Positions 40,940-49,505 of a stretch of DNA of 52,656 nucleotides are shown one piece after another. The notes below the pieces were generated by a model that saw only the letters and a program-made list of their open reading frames with translations, ran no database searches and was not told the origin of the DNA. The stretch's first letter is position 1; every line of letters starts with the position of its first letter. The position numbers and the translations under genes were made by a program. Source of the DNA: BS750m-G77 sp043797735 (GTDB lineage: Bacteria; Omnitrophota; Gorgyraeia; Gygaellales; Profunditerraquicolaceae); the NCBI GenBank assembly GCA_043797735.1, contig JAZDPH010000044.1:1-52656 (forward strand), written 5' to 3'.

Positions 40940-42241
40940 CTATTTTATTGCCCTGCGTCCAATATCCCGGCGGTAATGCATCCCTTCAAAACTTATCTTC
41001 CCCACCGCCTGATATGTCTTATTAATCGCTTCTTTTATGGTATTGCCCAAACCTGTCACTCCCAAAACTCTTCCCCCGTTGGTAACGTATTTTACTGTCG
41101 ACTGTCGACTGTCGACTGTCGACTGAATAGTCCCCGCATGAAACACCATTACATCTTTCAACTTCGCAGCCTCCTCTAACCCGGAAATCTCCTTTTCCCT
41201 CTGGTAACTTCCCGGATATCCTCCTGCGGCGCAGACTACGCATACGCAGGCTCTGGCTTCCCAGCTTAACCCGCCGGCCTTGGAAAATTTAGTTAATTTA
41301 TCATTGCTTACCGCCAGCATTACCTCCAATAAATCAGAATTCAGGCGCGGCAATATCGCCTGGGTTTCAGGATCCCCGAAGCGCACGTTAAATTCCAAAG
41401 CCTTAGGCCCTTCTTTGGTAAGCATAATCCCGGCGTATAAAACCCCCCGGTATACTATGCCCTCTTTGCTCAAGCCGTCTATTGTCCGGTAGATTACCTT
41501 ATCCAGAATCTCTTTAAATAATCCCTCGGTAACTACCGACGCAGGGGAATATGCCCCCATCCCGCCGGTATTGGGGCCTTGGTCGTTATCAAAAACTCTT
41601 TTGTGGTCCTGGCTTGAGGCAAGCGGGATGACCTGCCTTGAATCGGTTAAGACAATAATTGAGGCCTCTTCGCCCTGGAGGCACTCCTCTATGATAACTT
41701 TATTCCCCGCTTCGCCAAAGGCCTTATCCTGCATCATTGCGCTTACTGCTTTTTTTGCCTCATCTACGGTCTTGGCGACCACTACACCTTTTCCCTGTGC
41801 CAGGCCATCGGCTTTTACCACGCAAGGCGCGCCGATTTTTTCAATATATTTTAAGGCTTGGCCGGCATTATCAAAGACGCGGAAATCCGCCGTGGGGACA
41901 TTGTATTTTGCCATTAACTCCTTGGCAAAAACTTTACTCCCCTCCAAGTTGGCGGCTCCTCTATCGGGCCCGAATACCTTTAAGCCGTATTTGGCGAATT
42001 CGTCGCTTAAGCCGGCGGCAAGCGCCGCCTCAGGGCCGACGACAGTCAAATCTATTTTTTCCCGGCGCGCGAAATCCAATAACTGCCGAGTATCATCCGC
42101 CTTTATATCAATGCATTCTGCAGATTGGCCAATCCCGCCGTTACCGGGGGCGCAAAATAGCTTATCCGTAAGGCTTGACTGCGCAATCTTCCACGCAAGC
42201 GCATGCTCCCTGCCGCCGGAACCGATAAGTAGTATTTTCAT
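40940..42241 (-). CDS. purD: phosphoribosylamine-glycine ligase PurD
   Basis: Second step of purine synthesis. 433 residues with an ATP-grasp fold: ILLIGSGGREHALAWKIAQS, VVGPEAALAAGLSDEF, KADGLAQGKGVVVA, FDNDQGPNTGGMGAYSPA and KALEFNVRFGDPETQAILPRL. Residues about 373-383 (QSTVDSRQSTV) are encoded by a heptanucleotide array inserted before NGGRVLGVTG; related enzymes have a shorter turn there. The enzyme is otherwise complete. Confidence 0.95.
   Translation of the reverse strand: MKILLIGSGGREHALAWKIAQSSLTDKLFCAPGNGGIGQSAECIDIKADDTRQLLDFARREKIDLTVVGPEAALAAGLSDEFAKYGLKVFGPDRGAANLEGSKVFAKELMAKYNVPTADFRVFDNAGQALKYIEKIGAPCVVKADGLAQGKGVVVAKTVDEAKKAVSAMMQDKAFGEAGNKVIIEECLQGEEASIIVLTDSRQVIPLASSQDHKRVFDNDQGPNTGGMGAYSPASVVTEGLFKEILDKVIYRTIDGLSKEGIVYRGVLYAGIMLTKEGPKALEFNVRFGDPETQAILPRLNSDLLEVMLAVSNDKLTKFSKAGGLSWEARACVCVVCAAGGYPGSYQREKEISGLEEAAKLKDVMVFHAGTIQSTVDSRQSTVKYVTNGGRVLGVTGLGNTIKEAINKTYQAVGKISFEGMHYRRDIGRRAIK
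41094..41125. repeat. heptanucleotide array inside purD
   Basis: Unit ACTGTCG is repeated four times plus four bases, in frame with purD near its C-terminus. The last base of each unit joins the next as the palindromic SalI-like GTCGAC. Confidence 0.92.
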
Positions 42242-42247
42242 CCCTGG

Positions 42248-43069
42248 TTAGTTCCTTTTACCTTTAAATAGCTTGCTGCTTTCCCCTAAAATATATATTT
42301 TACCGCCTGCGTCTATACGCGAGGCCCATTTAGGCCCTATAACATAATGAGGGGCCAACATCGGATACGCTAAAACAAAAGCCACGTCTGTCTCTGTGGG
42401 CAGGCCGTCTGCAAGGTGCTTATTAAATGCCTCTACGTTAACCCCCAAGGGTATCTCCACCGCCTCTTTATGAAGTTCTGCCTTTTTAATTATTTCGCTG
42501 CCGTCTTTGGATACGGAAAACCTAAAGTCCCCGCCTAAGACAGCGACGCCGGGTTTCTCGTTAGCCGGAAGAAGGTAAACCGTAATTGTTCCGTCCTGCT
42601 CGCGAAAGACATCGGTATTATAACGGCCAAACCGCATCGGCCCCGCGATAGAATGCACTGCCAGCCTGACCGCTCTGGCAAGCTCCAGGATCTGGCCGGA
42701 TACCTCCTGGTCGGCCCCCTCCAGCTTCATCTGCCCGGGGGAATCAGCCGGGCAGGAAAAAATATAGGCGGCATTAAATTTACTGCCGTCATCGTAAACT
42801 CGCCCGAAATAAACCCTCCAGATACCCGGCTCTTTTACCGCGACATAGTTTTCTAATTTTTCCAGGTCCGGCCGGCCCGGCGGCAATAACTCCGCCGCCT
42901 TTAGCGCCGCGTTATCATACTCGGCAATCTGCCTGCCGCGCAATTCAATCATCCCCAACTCTTCCAGGGAGGGCATCTGCTCCTGGCAAAATGCAGTCTC
43001 GCATAACATAAATAAAACCGCCAATGCAACCAGGCTTGTAGACGCTTTACGCAAATACTTAAGATACAT
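42248..43069 (-). CDS. secreted protein of unknown function
   Basis: About 273 residues. MYLKYLRKASTSLVALAVLFMLCETAFCQE is a signal peptide with a cysteine near its end, so it could be a lipoprotein or a cleaved protein. The mature part has no recognised domain; IWRVYFGRVYDDG and AGPMRFGRYNTDVFREQDGTITVYLLPANE suggest a soluble alpha/beta periplasmic protein. Not recognised. The start at 43069 is chosen to fit the signal peptide; an upstream GTG at 43090 is possible. The 102 bases upstream hold no clear promoter. Confidence 0.6.
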   Translation of the reverse strand: MYLKYLRKASTSLVALAVLFMLCETAFCQEQMPSLEELGMIELRGRQIAEYDNAALKAAELLPPGRPDLEKLENYVAVKEPGIWRVYFGRVYDDGSKFNAAYIFSCPADSPGQMKLEGADQEVSGQILELARAVRLAVHSIAGPMRFGRYNTDVFREQDGTITVYLLPANEKPGVAVLGGDFRFSVSKDGSEIIKKAELHKEAVEIPLGVNVEAFNKHLADGLPTETDVAFVLAYPMLAPHYVIGPKWASRIDAGGKIYILGESSKLFKGKRN

Positions 43070-43171
43070 TATCTTACAAAACAAATACACTGTAAAAGAA
43101 ATAAATATTTGTTTCCTAACTTAATAAATTTAATAGAGTTATGTAAAGCGCCTATATTGCTTTTTTATGCG

Positions 43172-44044
43172 TTAATCCTCTTTATGCTCTTTTCTCTTCA
43201 GCGGCAAGACGCCGGCCATATCGCCGATTACGTTGACCAGTTCCGTGCCTGCCGGCACGACGATCTTGGCGTTATCTCTAAGCGCGGCCTCAACCGCCTG
43301 CAGTTTCCTTAAAATCTGGGCATTGCCGATAAAATATTTATTCGCCGCCTCATTGACCAGCCGAATCGCCTCTGACTCGCCTTCAGCCTGTAAGATCTTG
43401 GCCTGTTTGACGCCCTCGGCCTTTTTAATCTCCGCCCTCTTTTGCCCGTCGGCAACGGTCTCGGTGGCGGTGGCAAAGTCAATCGCGGAAATCTTTTCGT
43501 TTTCCGCCTTGACTACCTTGTTCATCGTCTCCTGCACGTCTTTAGGCGGGTCAATCTCCTTTAGCTCCGTGCGCACGATTTCAATGCCCCAATGCTTAGT
43601 CTCCTCGCAGAGAGTGTTATGCAATTCGGAATTAATTTTGCCTCTTTCGCTGTTTGCGGATTTTAAAGTAAGGGTGCCGATAATATTCCTTAATGTCGTC
43701 CGGGCTAAATTTACTATCTGCCACTGATAATTATTGACGTTATATTGGGAGCTTTTTACATGTTCTTCGTCGGAGGTAACCTTGAAGTAAACCTGCGCGT
43801 CCACCCGCGCATTCAGGTTATCGTTGGTGATAATCTCCTGCGGCTCGGCGTCAATCATTTGCTCGGTAACGTTTACCTGGTATAATTTTTCGATTACCGG
43901 CATAACCCAGTTAAGCCCGGGAGTAGCAAAACGGTTATATTTGCCCAACCGCTCAATCAACCCCCGGTGCGTGGGCCTGACAATCCTGATACCCATAAAA
44001 AATATCGCGATTGCAATCGCGATAAGCCAATAGATAATATTCAT
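43172..44044 (-). CDS. SPFH/band-7 family membrane protein (slipin type)
   Basis: 290 residues. A single N-terminal membrane helix (about 2-20) is followed by IRIVRPTHRGLIERLGKYNRF, the band-7 opening, then NLNARVDAQVYFKV, LARTTLRNIIGTL and the coiled-coil-rich IDFATATETVADGQKRAEIKKAEGVKQAKILQAEGESEA. Forms membrane-microdomain rings. No NfeD partner is visible nearby. GGGGGG five bases before the ATG is a good ribosome binding site. Confidence 0.92.
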   Translation of the reverse strand: MNIIYWLIAIAIAIFFMGIRIVRPTHRGLIERLGKYNRFATPGLNWVMPVIEKLYQVNVTEQMIDAEPQEIITNDNLNARVDAQVYFKVTSDEEHVKSSQYNVNNYQWQIVNLARTTLRNIIGTLTLKSANSERGKINSELHNTLCEETKHWGIEIVRTELKEIDPPKDVQETMNKVVKAENEKISAIDFATATETVADGQKRAEIKKAEGVKQAKILQAEGESEAIRLVNEAANKYFIGNAQILRKLQAVEAALRDNAKIVVPAGTELVNVIGDMAGVLPLKRKEHKED

Positions 44045-44063
44045 ACTACCCCCCTTTTAATTG

Positions 44064-45074
44064 TTAGACAACCACTACTTCTTTTCTCCCCTTTATAACT
44101 TCTCCGATGACGCGGGATTTTACTTTGAGGCTGGCAAGTTTTGAAATTATCCTTCCGGCTGACTGGCGGCTGACAATTAAAACCATCCCCACCCCCATAT
44201 TAAAGGTATGGTACATCTCTTTGTCTTCTATGCCGCCCTTTTGTTGGATGAGGCGGAATATCTCAGGCACACCCCAGGAGTCTTTATAAATCATAACCTT
44301 GGCGCCGGTCGGAAGGATGCGCGCTATCTTATCGTAAAAGGCGCCGCCGGTGATGTGGGCTATACCCGTAATTCGTAAATCGTAATTCGTAAATCGTAAT
44401 AAAGATATGACCGGCTTAACATAAATGCGGGTGGGTTTGAGTAATTCCGCGCTCAGCTTCTTCAGTTCTTTCTGCGAAAAGGCCCTCCTTACCAGCGAAT
44501 AACCGTTGGAGTGTATGCCGCTTGACTCCAGGCCGATAATCACATCACCCGGCTTAATATTAGAGCCGTCAATAATATTTTTGCGCTCCACCACCCCCAC
44601 GCAGAAACCGGCGACATCATAATCGCTCTCCTTATACATCCCGGGCATCTGCGCGGTTTCGCCTCCGATCAAAGAACAGCCGGCCTGAATGCATCCGTCA
44701 TTTATCCCCTTTACTACGTCGGTTAAGATTTTCCTGCTTAAACTACTGTGGGCGATATAGTCCAGGAAAAACAACGGCCTTGCCCCGACACAGAGGATAT
44801 CATTTACATTCATCGCCACCGCGTCAATGCCGACGGTATCATGTTTGCCGGCCAAGGCGGCGATTTTTAACTTTGTACCCACCCCGTCCGCGGAAGAAAC
44901 TAAAACCGGGTCTTTGTAATCCTGCTTGGGAAACCTGAAAAAACTGCCGAAGCCTCCTAAGCCCTTTAAAGCCAGCGGCCCGCCCGACTTACTCATAAGG
45001 CCCTTAATCCCCCGCTTAAAAGCGCCTGCTTCGGAAATATCAACCCCGGATTTTTTATAGGTCAGCCCCTTCAT
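44064..45074 (-). CDS. purM: phosphoribosylformylglycinamidine cyclo-ligase PurM
   Basis: Closes the imidazole ring to give AIR. 336 residues: YKKSGVDISEAGAFKRGI, VSSADGVGTKLKIA, GIDAVAMNVNDILCVGARPLFFLDYIA, GCSLIGGETAQMPGMY and GLESSGIHSNGYSLVRRAF are all canonical. Residues about 225-236 (RFTNYDLRIT) are encoded by a heptanucleotide array inserted just before GIAHITGGAFYDK. It overlaps the PurF-like gene by ATGA. Confidence 0.96.
   Translation of the reverse strand: MKGLTYKKSGVDISEAGAFKRGIKGLMSKSGGPLALKGLGGFGSFFRFPKQDYKDPVLVSSADGVGTKLKIAALAGKHDTVGIDAVAMNVNDILCVGARPLFFLDYIAHSSLSRKILTDVVKGINDGCIQAGCSLIGGETAQMPGMYKESDYDVAGFCVGVVERKNIIDGSNIKPGDVIIGLESSGIHSNGYSLVRRAFSQKELKKLSAELLKPTRIYVKPVISLLRFTNYDLRITGIAHITGGAFYDKIARILPTGAKVMIYKDSWGVPEIFRLIQQKGGIEDKEMYHTFNMGVGMVLIVSRQSAGRIISKLASLKVKSRVIGEVIKGRKEVVVV
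44367..44400. repeat. heptanucleotide array inside purM
   Basis: CGTAATT and CGTAAAT alternate for almost five units, in frame with purM. Confidence 0.9.
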
Positions 45075-46474
45075 AATTTGGGCTCCTTTCCCGTCCAGCA
45101 GTAAAGGCAGAGCTTATCCCTGTCAACGCCTATGGCGCCAATCATATCCTCTAATTTCTGATATTTCAGGGTAGTTACCCCTATGTCCTTAGTAATCCAC
45201 CCCACCATCTTCCGGTATTCTGCCGAGCCTTCCGTCAGGTATTCTTTTATATCCTTTATATCCCTGCCCTCAATGGCCCGGATCGCCCGGCGTGCGGCCA
45301 GCTCATTGATGCTGCGGGTGGAAAAATTGAATTTGCAGGGGAAGGTCAAGGGCGGGCAAGCGATCCTTAAGTGAATCTCCTTTGCCCCGCAGTCTCTTAT
45401 TTTCTGGACAGTGTAATTCTTTAACTGCGTGCCCCGCACTATGGAATCGTCGCAGAATACAATACTCTTGTCTTTGATAATCTCCGGGATAGGGATCAGT
45501 TTCATCCTGGCGATAAGGTCCCTTTTTTCCTGAGAGGGCGGAGTGTAACTACGGTCAAAGCCCGGGGTGTATTTTATCAGCGGACGCCGATACGGAGCTC
45601 CTGACTCCATAGCATAGCCTATTGCATGCGCCGTCCCGGAATCCGGAATCCCCGCGGCCATATCCACCTTTATCTTATCCCCTCTGGCAAGGCAGCGCCC
45701 GCATCTTTCGCGCGCCATCTCCACGTTTATATCATCGTAGCAGGAAGCGGGAAATCCCGCGTAAATCCATAAGAAGGCGCAGATCTGGTTTACCCCTCTT
45801 GTCCCGGGACGCTTCGGCTTTATCCCCCCTTTATCCAGCAGGATAATCTCTCCCGGCTGGATAAATTTCTTGAGTTTAAAACCGAGGTTATAAAAGGCGG
45901 AGCTCTCGGTGCTTATTGCCCAGTCGCCCCCTCTTTCCCCCACCGCCAGAGGCGAATAACCGCAGCGGTCGCGCGCCGCGTAAACCCCTTCTTTATTCAA
46001 CAAAAGCAGGGAACAGGAACCGCTAATTTTAGAAAACATATACTCTATCCCGTCGGGGATATCCCTGCCCTGAATGACCAGCTTTGCCGCCAGCTCCGTC
46101 ATATTTACGCTTCCGTCGGTTACCTCGCTAAAGGACTGCCCTTGAGCGTATAACTCCGACTCCAGCTCCTTGGCGTTGTCAATGAGCCCGTTGGTAACTA
46201 TGGCAAAGGGCCCGAACTTTGAGTGGACGCAAATGGGCTGCTCATCCTTTGCGCTGATTACCCCGATGCCAGCTGCCCCCTGCATGTTTTTGTAATCCTC
46301 GTAGAACTTGGCCTTAAACTGGCTGCCTCTTATATCGTGAATCTTGCGCAGTAATTCATCTTTCCATACTGCCAGGCCGGCAAACTGCGTACCCAGATGG
46401 GAATGGTAATCCGTCCCGTAAAATAAATCTTCATGGCAGCTTTTTTTACTTACTACCCCAAAAATGCCGCTCAT
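45071..46474 (-). CDS. purF: PurF-like amidophosphoribosyltransferase lacking the N-terminal cysteine
   Basis: 467 residues. The N-terminal glutamine-amidotransferase domain has FAIVTNGLIDNAKELESEL and KISGSCSLLLLN, and the C-terminal phosphoribosyltransferase domain has SIVFCDDSIVRGTQLKN, the PRPP-binding loop. It should make phosphoribosylamine from PRPP. The protein begins MSGIFGVV, whereas glutamine-using PurF begins MCGI with the cysteine as catalytic nucleophile after Met removal. Here serine sits at that position, and the next cysteine is at residue 13. It may use free ammonia or have another amine source. GGAGG eight bases upstream fixes the start. Confidence 0.85.
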   Translation of the reverse strand: MSGIFGVVSKKSCHEDLFYGTDYHSHLGTQFAGLAVWKDELLRKIHDIRGSQFKAKFYEDYKNMQGAAGIGVISAKDEQPICVHSKFGPFAIVTNGLIDNAKELESELYAQGQSFSEVTDGSVNMTELAAKLVIQGRDIPDGIEYMFSKISGSCSLLLLNKEGVYAARDRCGYSPLAVGERGGDWAISTESSAFYNLGFKLKKFIQPGEIILLDKGGIKPKRPGTRGVNQICAFLWIYAGFPASCYDDINVEMARERCGRCLARGDKIKVDMAAGIPDSGTAHAIGYAMESGAPYRRPLIKYTPGFDRSYTPPSQEKRDLIARMKLIPIPEIIKDKSIVFCDDSIVRGTQLKNYTVQKIRDCGAKEIHLRIACPPLTFPCKFNFSTRSINELAARRAIRAIEGRDIKDIKEYLTEGSAEYRKMVGWITKDIGVTTLKYQKLEDMIGAIGVDRDKLCLYCWTGKEPKL

Positions 46475-46493
46475 AATCTATCCTCCGTAAGCA

Positions 46494-47150
46494 TTAGGAT
46501 TTCTTATAAAACTCCTTGATCGCGCGCACAACCTCTTTCGGCGTCTCTACCACCGTAAATATCTGCATATCCTTTTTGCTGATATTGCCGTCTTTGAGCA
46601 GTTTTTCTTTATGCCAGGCAAGCATCCCCTCCCAGTATTTTCCGCCTAAAAGCACCACCGGAAATTTCTCAATTCGTTCGGTCTGGATGAGGTTTACCGC
46701 CTCGTAGAATTCATCGAGCGTCCCGAAACCTCCGGGCAAGATAACAAAGGCCTTGGCATATTTAACAAACATCACCTTCCTGACAAAAAAATAACGAAAA
46801 TCAAGAAGGATATCCACGTAACCGTTGGGCTTCTGCTCCGACGGTATCTGGATATTCAACCCGATAGATACCCCCTTGGCCCTCTTTGCCCCTTTATTGG
46901 CCGCCTCCATTAACCCCGGGCCGCTGCCGGTAATAATCGCGTATTTTTCCTTGGCCAAAAGATAGGCGGTCTCCTCGGCTAAGCGGTAATAGTTATTGCC
47001 GGGCTTAGTGCGGCTGGAACCAAAGAGGGAAACCGCCCTTCCTATCTTGGAAAGGACCTCAAACCCCTCGACGAACTCCGACATAATGCGAAAGACTCTC
47101 CAAGGGTCCTCCGCAAAAAAGTCCCCCCCGACGGGTTCTTTTCCTTTCAT
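46494..47150 (-). CDS. LOG family (TIGR00730) nucleoside 5'-monophosphate phosphoribohydrolase-like
   Basis: 218 residues with a Rossmann fold. VSLFGSSRTKPGNNYYRLAE, ITGSGPGLMEAANKGA and VILPGGFGTLDEFYEAVNLIQTERI contain the PGGxGTxxE motif of the LOG/lysine-decarboxylase-like family, which cleaves AMP or cytokinin nucleotides to the free base and ribose-5-phosphate. Its place between purL and the PurF-like gene fits a purine nucleotide role. It is about 25 bases from purL. Confidence 0.92.
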   Translation of the reverse strand: MKGKEPVGGDFFAEDPWRVFRIMSEFVEGFEVLSKIGRAVSLFGSSRTKPGNNYYRLAEETAYLLAKEKYAIITGSGPGLMEAANKGAKRAKGVSIGLNIQIPSEQKPNGYVDILLDFRYFFVRKVMFVKYAKAFVILPGGFGTLDEFYEAVNLIQTERIEKFPVVLLGGKYWEGMLAWHKEKLLKDGNISKKDMQIFTVVETPKEVVRAIKEFYKKS

Positions 47151-47174
47151 CGTCCCCTCCTTTTTATAAATCGC

Positions 47175-49394
47175 TTAATCCTTTAAATAACTCTCTATCG
47201 CGCTGCTCCAGGAGGCATATAATTCGTCAACCGGCAGATTAATCAACTCATTAATCGCAAGCAGGCCCCCCTCCACCTTGCCGATTACAGCAATAGGCGC
47301 CTTATTCTTCTTGGCGATCCCCAGCAGTTTCTTAAGGTTTTTCTGTTTCAGGCTGATTACAATCCGGGATTGAGACTCGCCGAATAAAAACGCATCCTTT
47401 CGCATCTTACCCTTTTCCAGGTTGATCACCGCGCCCATTCTCTTAGCAGGGCCGCTGATACAGCTCTCGGCAAGGCAGACTGCCAGGCCGCCCTCGGAAC
47501 AATCATGCGCCGATTCAAGCAGGCCCCTTTCTGCCGCCTCAAGCACGGTTTTCTGCACGCTCTTTTCCAGTTTCAGGTCTATCTCCGGACAGTTGCCCTT
47601 CTTTAATCCGTGGATTGTCTTTAAATACTCACTGCCGCCTAACTCCTCTTTGTTCTTACCCAGCAATAACACGGCGTCGCCGGCATTCTTAAAATACTGC
47701 GAGACAATCTTTGATTTATCTTTTATCAAACCCACCATCCCGACCAGCGGCGTGGGGTCAACCGAGCCTTTGGGGTTTTCATTGTTAAAACTGACGTTGC
47801 CGCTGACTACCGGGGTATTTAACGCGCGGCAGGCAGCGGAGATCCCTAAGACCGCCTGTTTAAACTGCCAGAATACCTCGGGGTTCTTGGGGTTGCCGAA
47901 GTTTATCCCGTCGGTAATAGCCAGCGGCTTTGCGCCGGTGCAAACTAAGTTCCTGGCTGCCTCTGCCACGGCGATCTCTCCCCCTCGGAAGGGATCAAGA
48001 TAGCAATAGGTAGAGTTGCAGTCAATGGTGGCGGCGATCGCCTTTTTGGTTCCCGGAACAACAGCCACTCCGGCATCAGAGCCCGGGCCCAATAAGATGT
48101 CTTTAGCGGCTTTGGGGTCGCTGTGTTTAAAAACCCATCCCTTGCTGGCAATAGTAGGATTGCTCAATAAAGCCGTCAGGGTGCGGTTGTGGTCTGCCGG
48201 TTCTTTGATTGTTGAGAGGTTAAGTTTATTGGCCGCGGATAAATATTTCGGCCGGGCCGCCTCTCTCTTATAAACCGGCGCCTCCACTAATGCCGCTGCC
48301 GGAACCTCGGCAACTACCTTGCCGTCTTCCTTTACGCGCACCATCCCGTCGTCGGTAACCTTGCCGATAACATCCACCGGCACGTTCCATTTGGCAAAAA
48401 TCTTCTTTACCCCCTCTAACTTATTTTTATCCGCAATCACCAGCATTCTCTCTTGTGACTCCGAAAGCATTACCTCATAAGCGTTCATCCCGTCTTCTTT
48501 GCGCGGCACCAGAGATATATCTATCTCTATTCCGGTACCCGCCTTGTAAGAGGTCTCGCAGGTGGAGCAGACCAGCCCCGCCGCCCCCATATCCTGCATG
48601 CCTAAGGCTAAATTCGCGGCGATCAGCTCAAGGCAGGATTCCCGCAGGCGTTTTCCCATATCCGGGTCGCCGATAGCAACCGCGGAGCTCTTCTTAACCG
48701 CCTCCTCATCCAACGCCATAGAGGCAAAGGCTGCGCCTTCAACGCCGTCCCTGCCGGTTCCGCCGCCGACGATAAGCACTAAATTGCCCTTTCCCTTTGC
48801 CCGGGCCCTAACCATCTCCTTGCGCTTGAGAATACCGACGGTCATCGCGTTAACCAGCGGGTTGCCCTCATAAGAGGCGTCAAAATAAATCTCACCGCCC
48901 ATCACCGGGATACCCGCCACGTTGGCGTAATCCGTAAAGCCGCGGATGATGTTTTTAAATAAGAATTTAACCCTTTCCTTATCCAGCCGGCCAAGGCGCA
49001 AGGAATCCAAGAGCCCGATCGGCCGCGCCCCCATGGTAAAGACATCGCGGACGCATCCGCCGCCGCCGGTGGCTGAAGCCGCATAGGGCTCAACCGCCGA
49101 AGGATGATTATGCGACTCAATTTTAAAAACAACTGCCAGTCCGTCTCCGATATCCACTACCCCGGCATTTTCTCCCGGGCCCTGGATGACCTGCTTTCCC
49201 TTGGTAGGGAAAAGCCTTAACACCGGTTTTGAATTTTTGTAGGAGCAGTGCTCGCTCCACATCGCCGAGAACAACCCTAACTCGGTATAATTGGGCTGGC
49301 GGCCTAAGAGTTTCTTTATCCGCTCATACTCCTCAGGCGTCAACCCCTGCTTCTGAACCAGTTCCTGCGTAACCGCAATCGTCTCTGTAGCCAT
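47175..49394 (-). CDS. purL: phosphoribosylformylglycinamidine synthase large subunit PurL
   Basis: Makes FGAM from FGAR, ATP and ammonia. About 739 residues, the small PurL type that needs PurQ and PurS, neither of which is in the window. LGLFSAMWSEHCSYKNSKPVL, FKIESHNHPSAVEPYAASATGGGGCVRDVFTMG, MQDMGAAGLVCSTCE and ESAHDCSEGGLAVCLAES are canonical. The ATG at 49394 has GGAGAA nine bases before it; an extension of nine codons upstream is not preferred. Confidence 0.95.
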   Translation of the reverse strand: MATETIAVTQELVQKQGLTPEEYERIKKLLGRQPNYTELGLFSAMWSEHCSYKNSKPVLRLFPTKGKQVIQGPGENAGVVDIGDGLAVVFKIESHNHPSAVEPYAASATGGGGCVRDVFTMGARPIGLLDSLRLGRLDKERVKFLFKNIIRGFTDYANVAGIPVMGGEIYFDASYEGNPLVNAMTVGILKRKEMVRARAKGKGNLVLIVGGGTGRDGVEGAAFASMALDEEAVKKSSAVAIGDPDMGKRLRESCLELIAANLALGMQDMGAAGLVCSTCETSYKAGTGIEIDISLVPRKEDGMNAYEVMLSESQERMLVIADKNKLEGVKKIFAKWNVPVDVIGKVTDDGMVRVKEDGKVVAEVPAAALVEAPVYKREAARPKYLSAANKLNLSTIKEPADHNRTLTALLSNPTIASKGWVFKHSDPKAAKDILLGPGSDAGVAVVPGTKKAIAATIDCNSTYCYLDPFRGGEIAVAEAARNLVCTGAKPLAITDGINFGNPKNPEVFWQFKQAVLGISAACRALNTPVVSGNVSFNNENPKGSVDPTPLVGMVGLIKDKSKIVSQYFKNAGDAVLLLGKNKEELGGSEYLKTIHGLKKGNCPEIDLKLEKSVQKTVLEAAERGLLESAHDCSEGGLAVCLAESCISGPAKRMGAVINLEKGKMRKDAFLFGESQSRIVISLKQKNLKKLLGIAKKNKAPIAVIGKVEGGLLAINELINLPVDELYASWSSAIESYLKD

Positions 49395-49438
49395 TTTATA
49401 TTCTCCTGTTTTAAAAAACAAAATATCCGTTAAGCTGA

Positions 49439-49479
49439 CTGCGCCATTGCAGGCTATTTATGTTTCTGCGCCATTGCAG
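49439..49479 (-). promoter_or_regulatory. paired 14-bp direct repeat upstream of purL
   Basis: CTGCGCCATTGCAG occurs at 49439-49452 and again at 49466-49479, 27 bases apart start to start, in the purB-purL gap. Each copy is a partial palindrome (CTGC...GCAG). It could be an operator for purine control; no known box matches. Confidence 0.4.
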
Positions 49480-49505
49480 ATATCTCGTGATAATAATCAA
49501 ATCTT

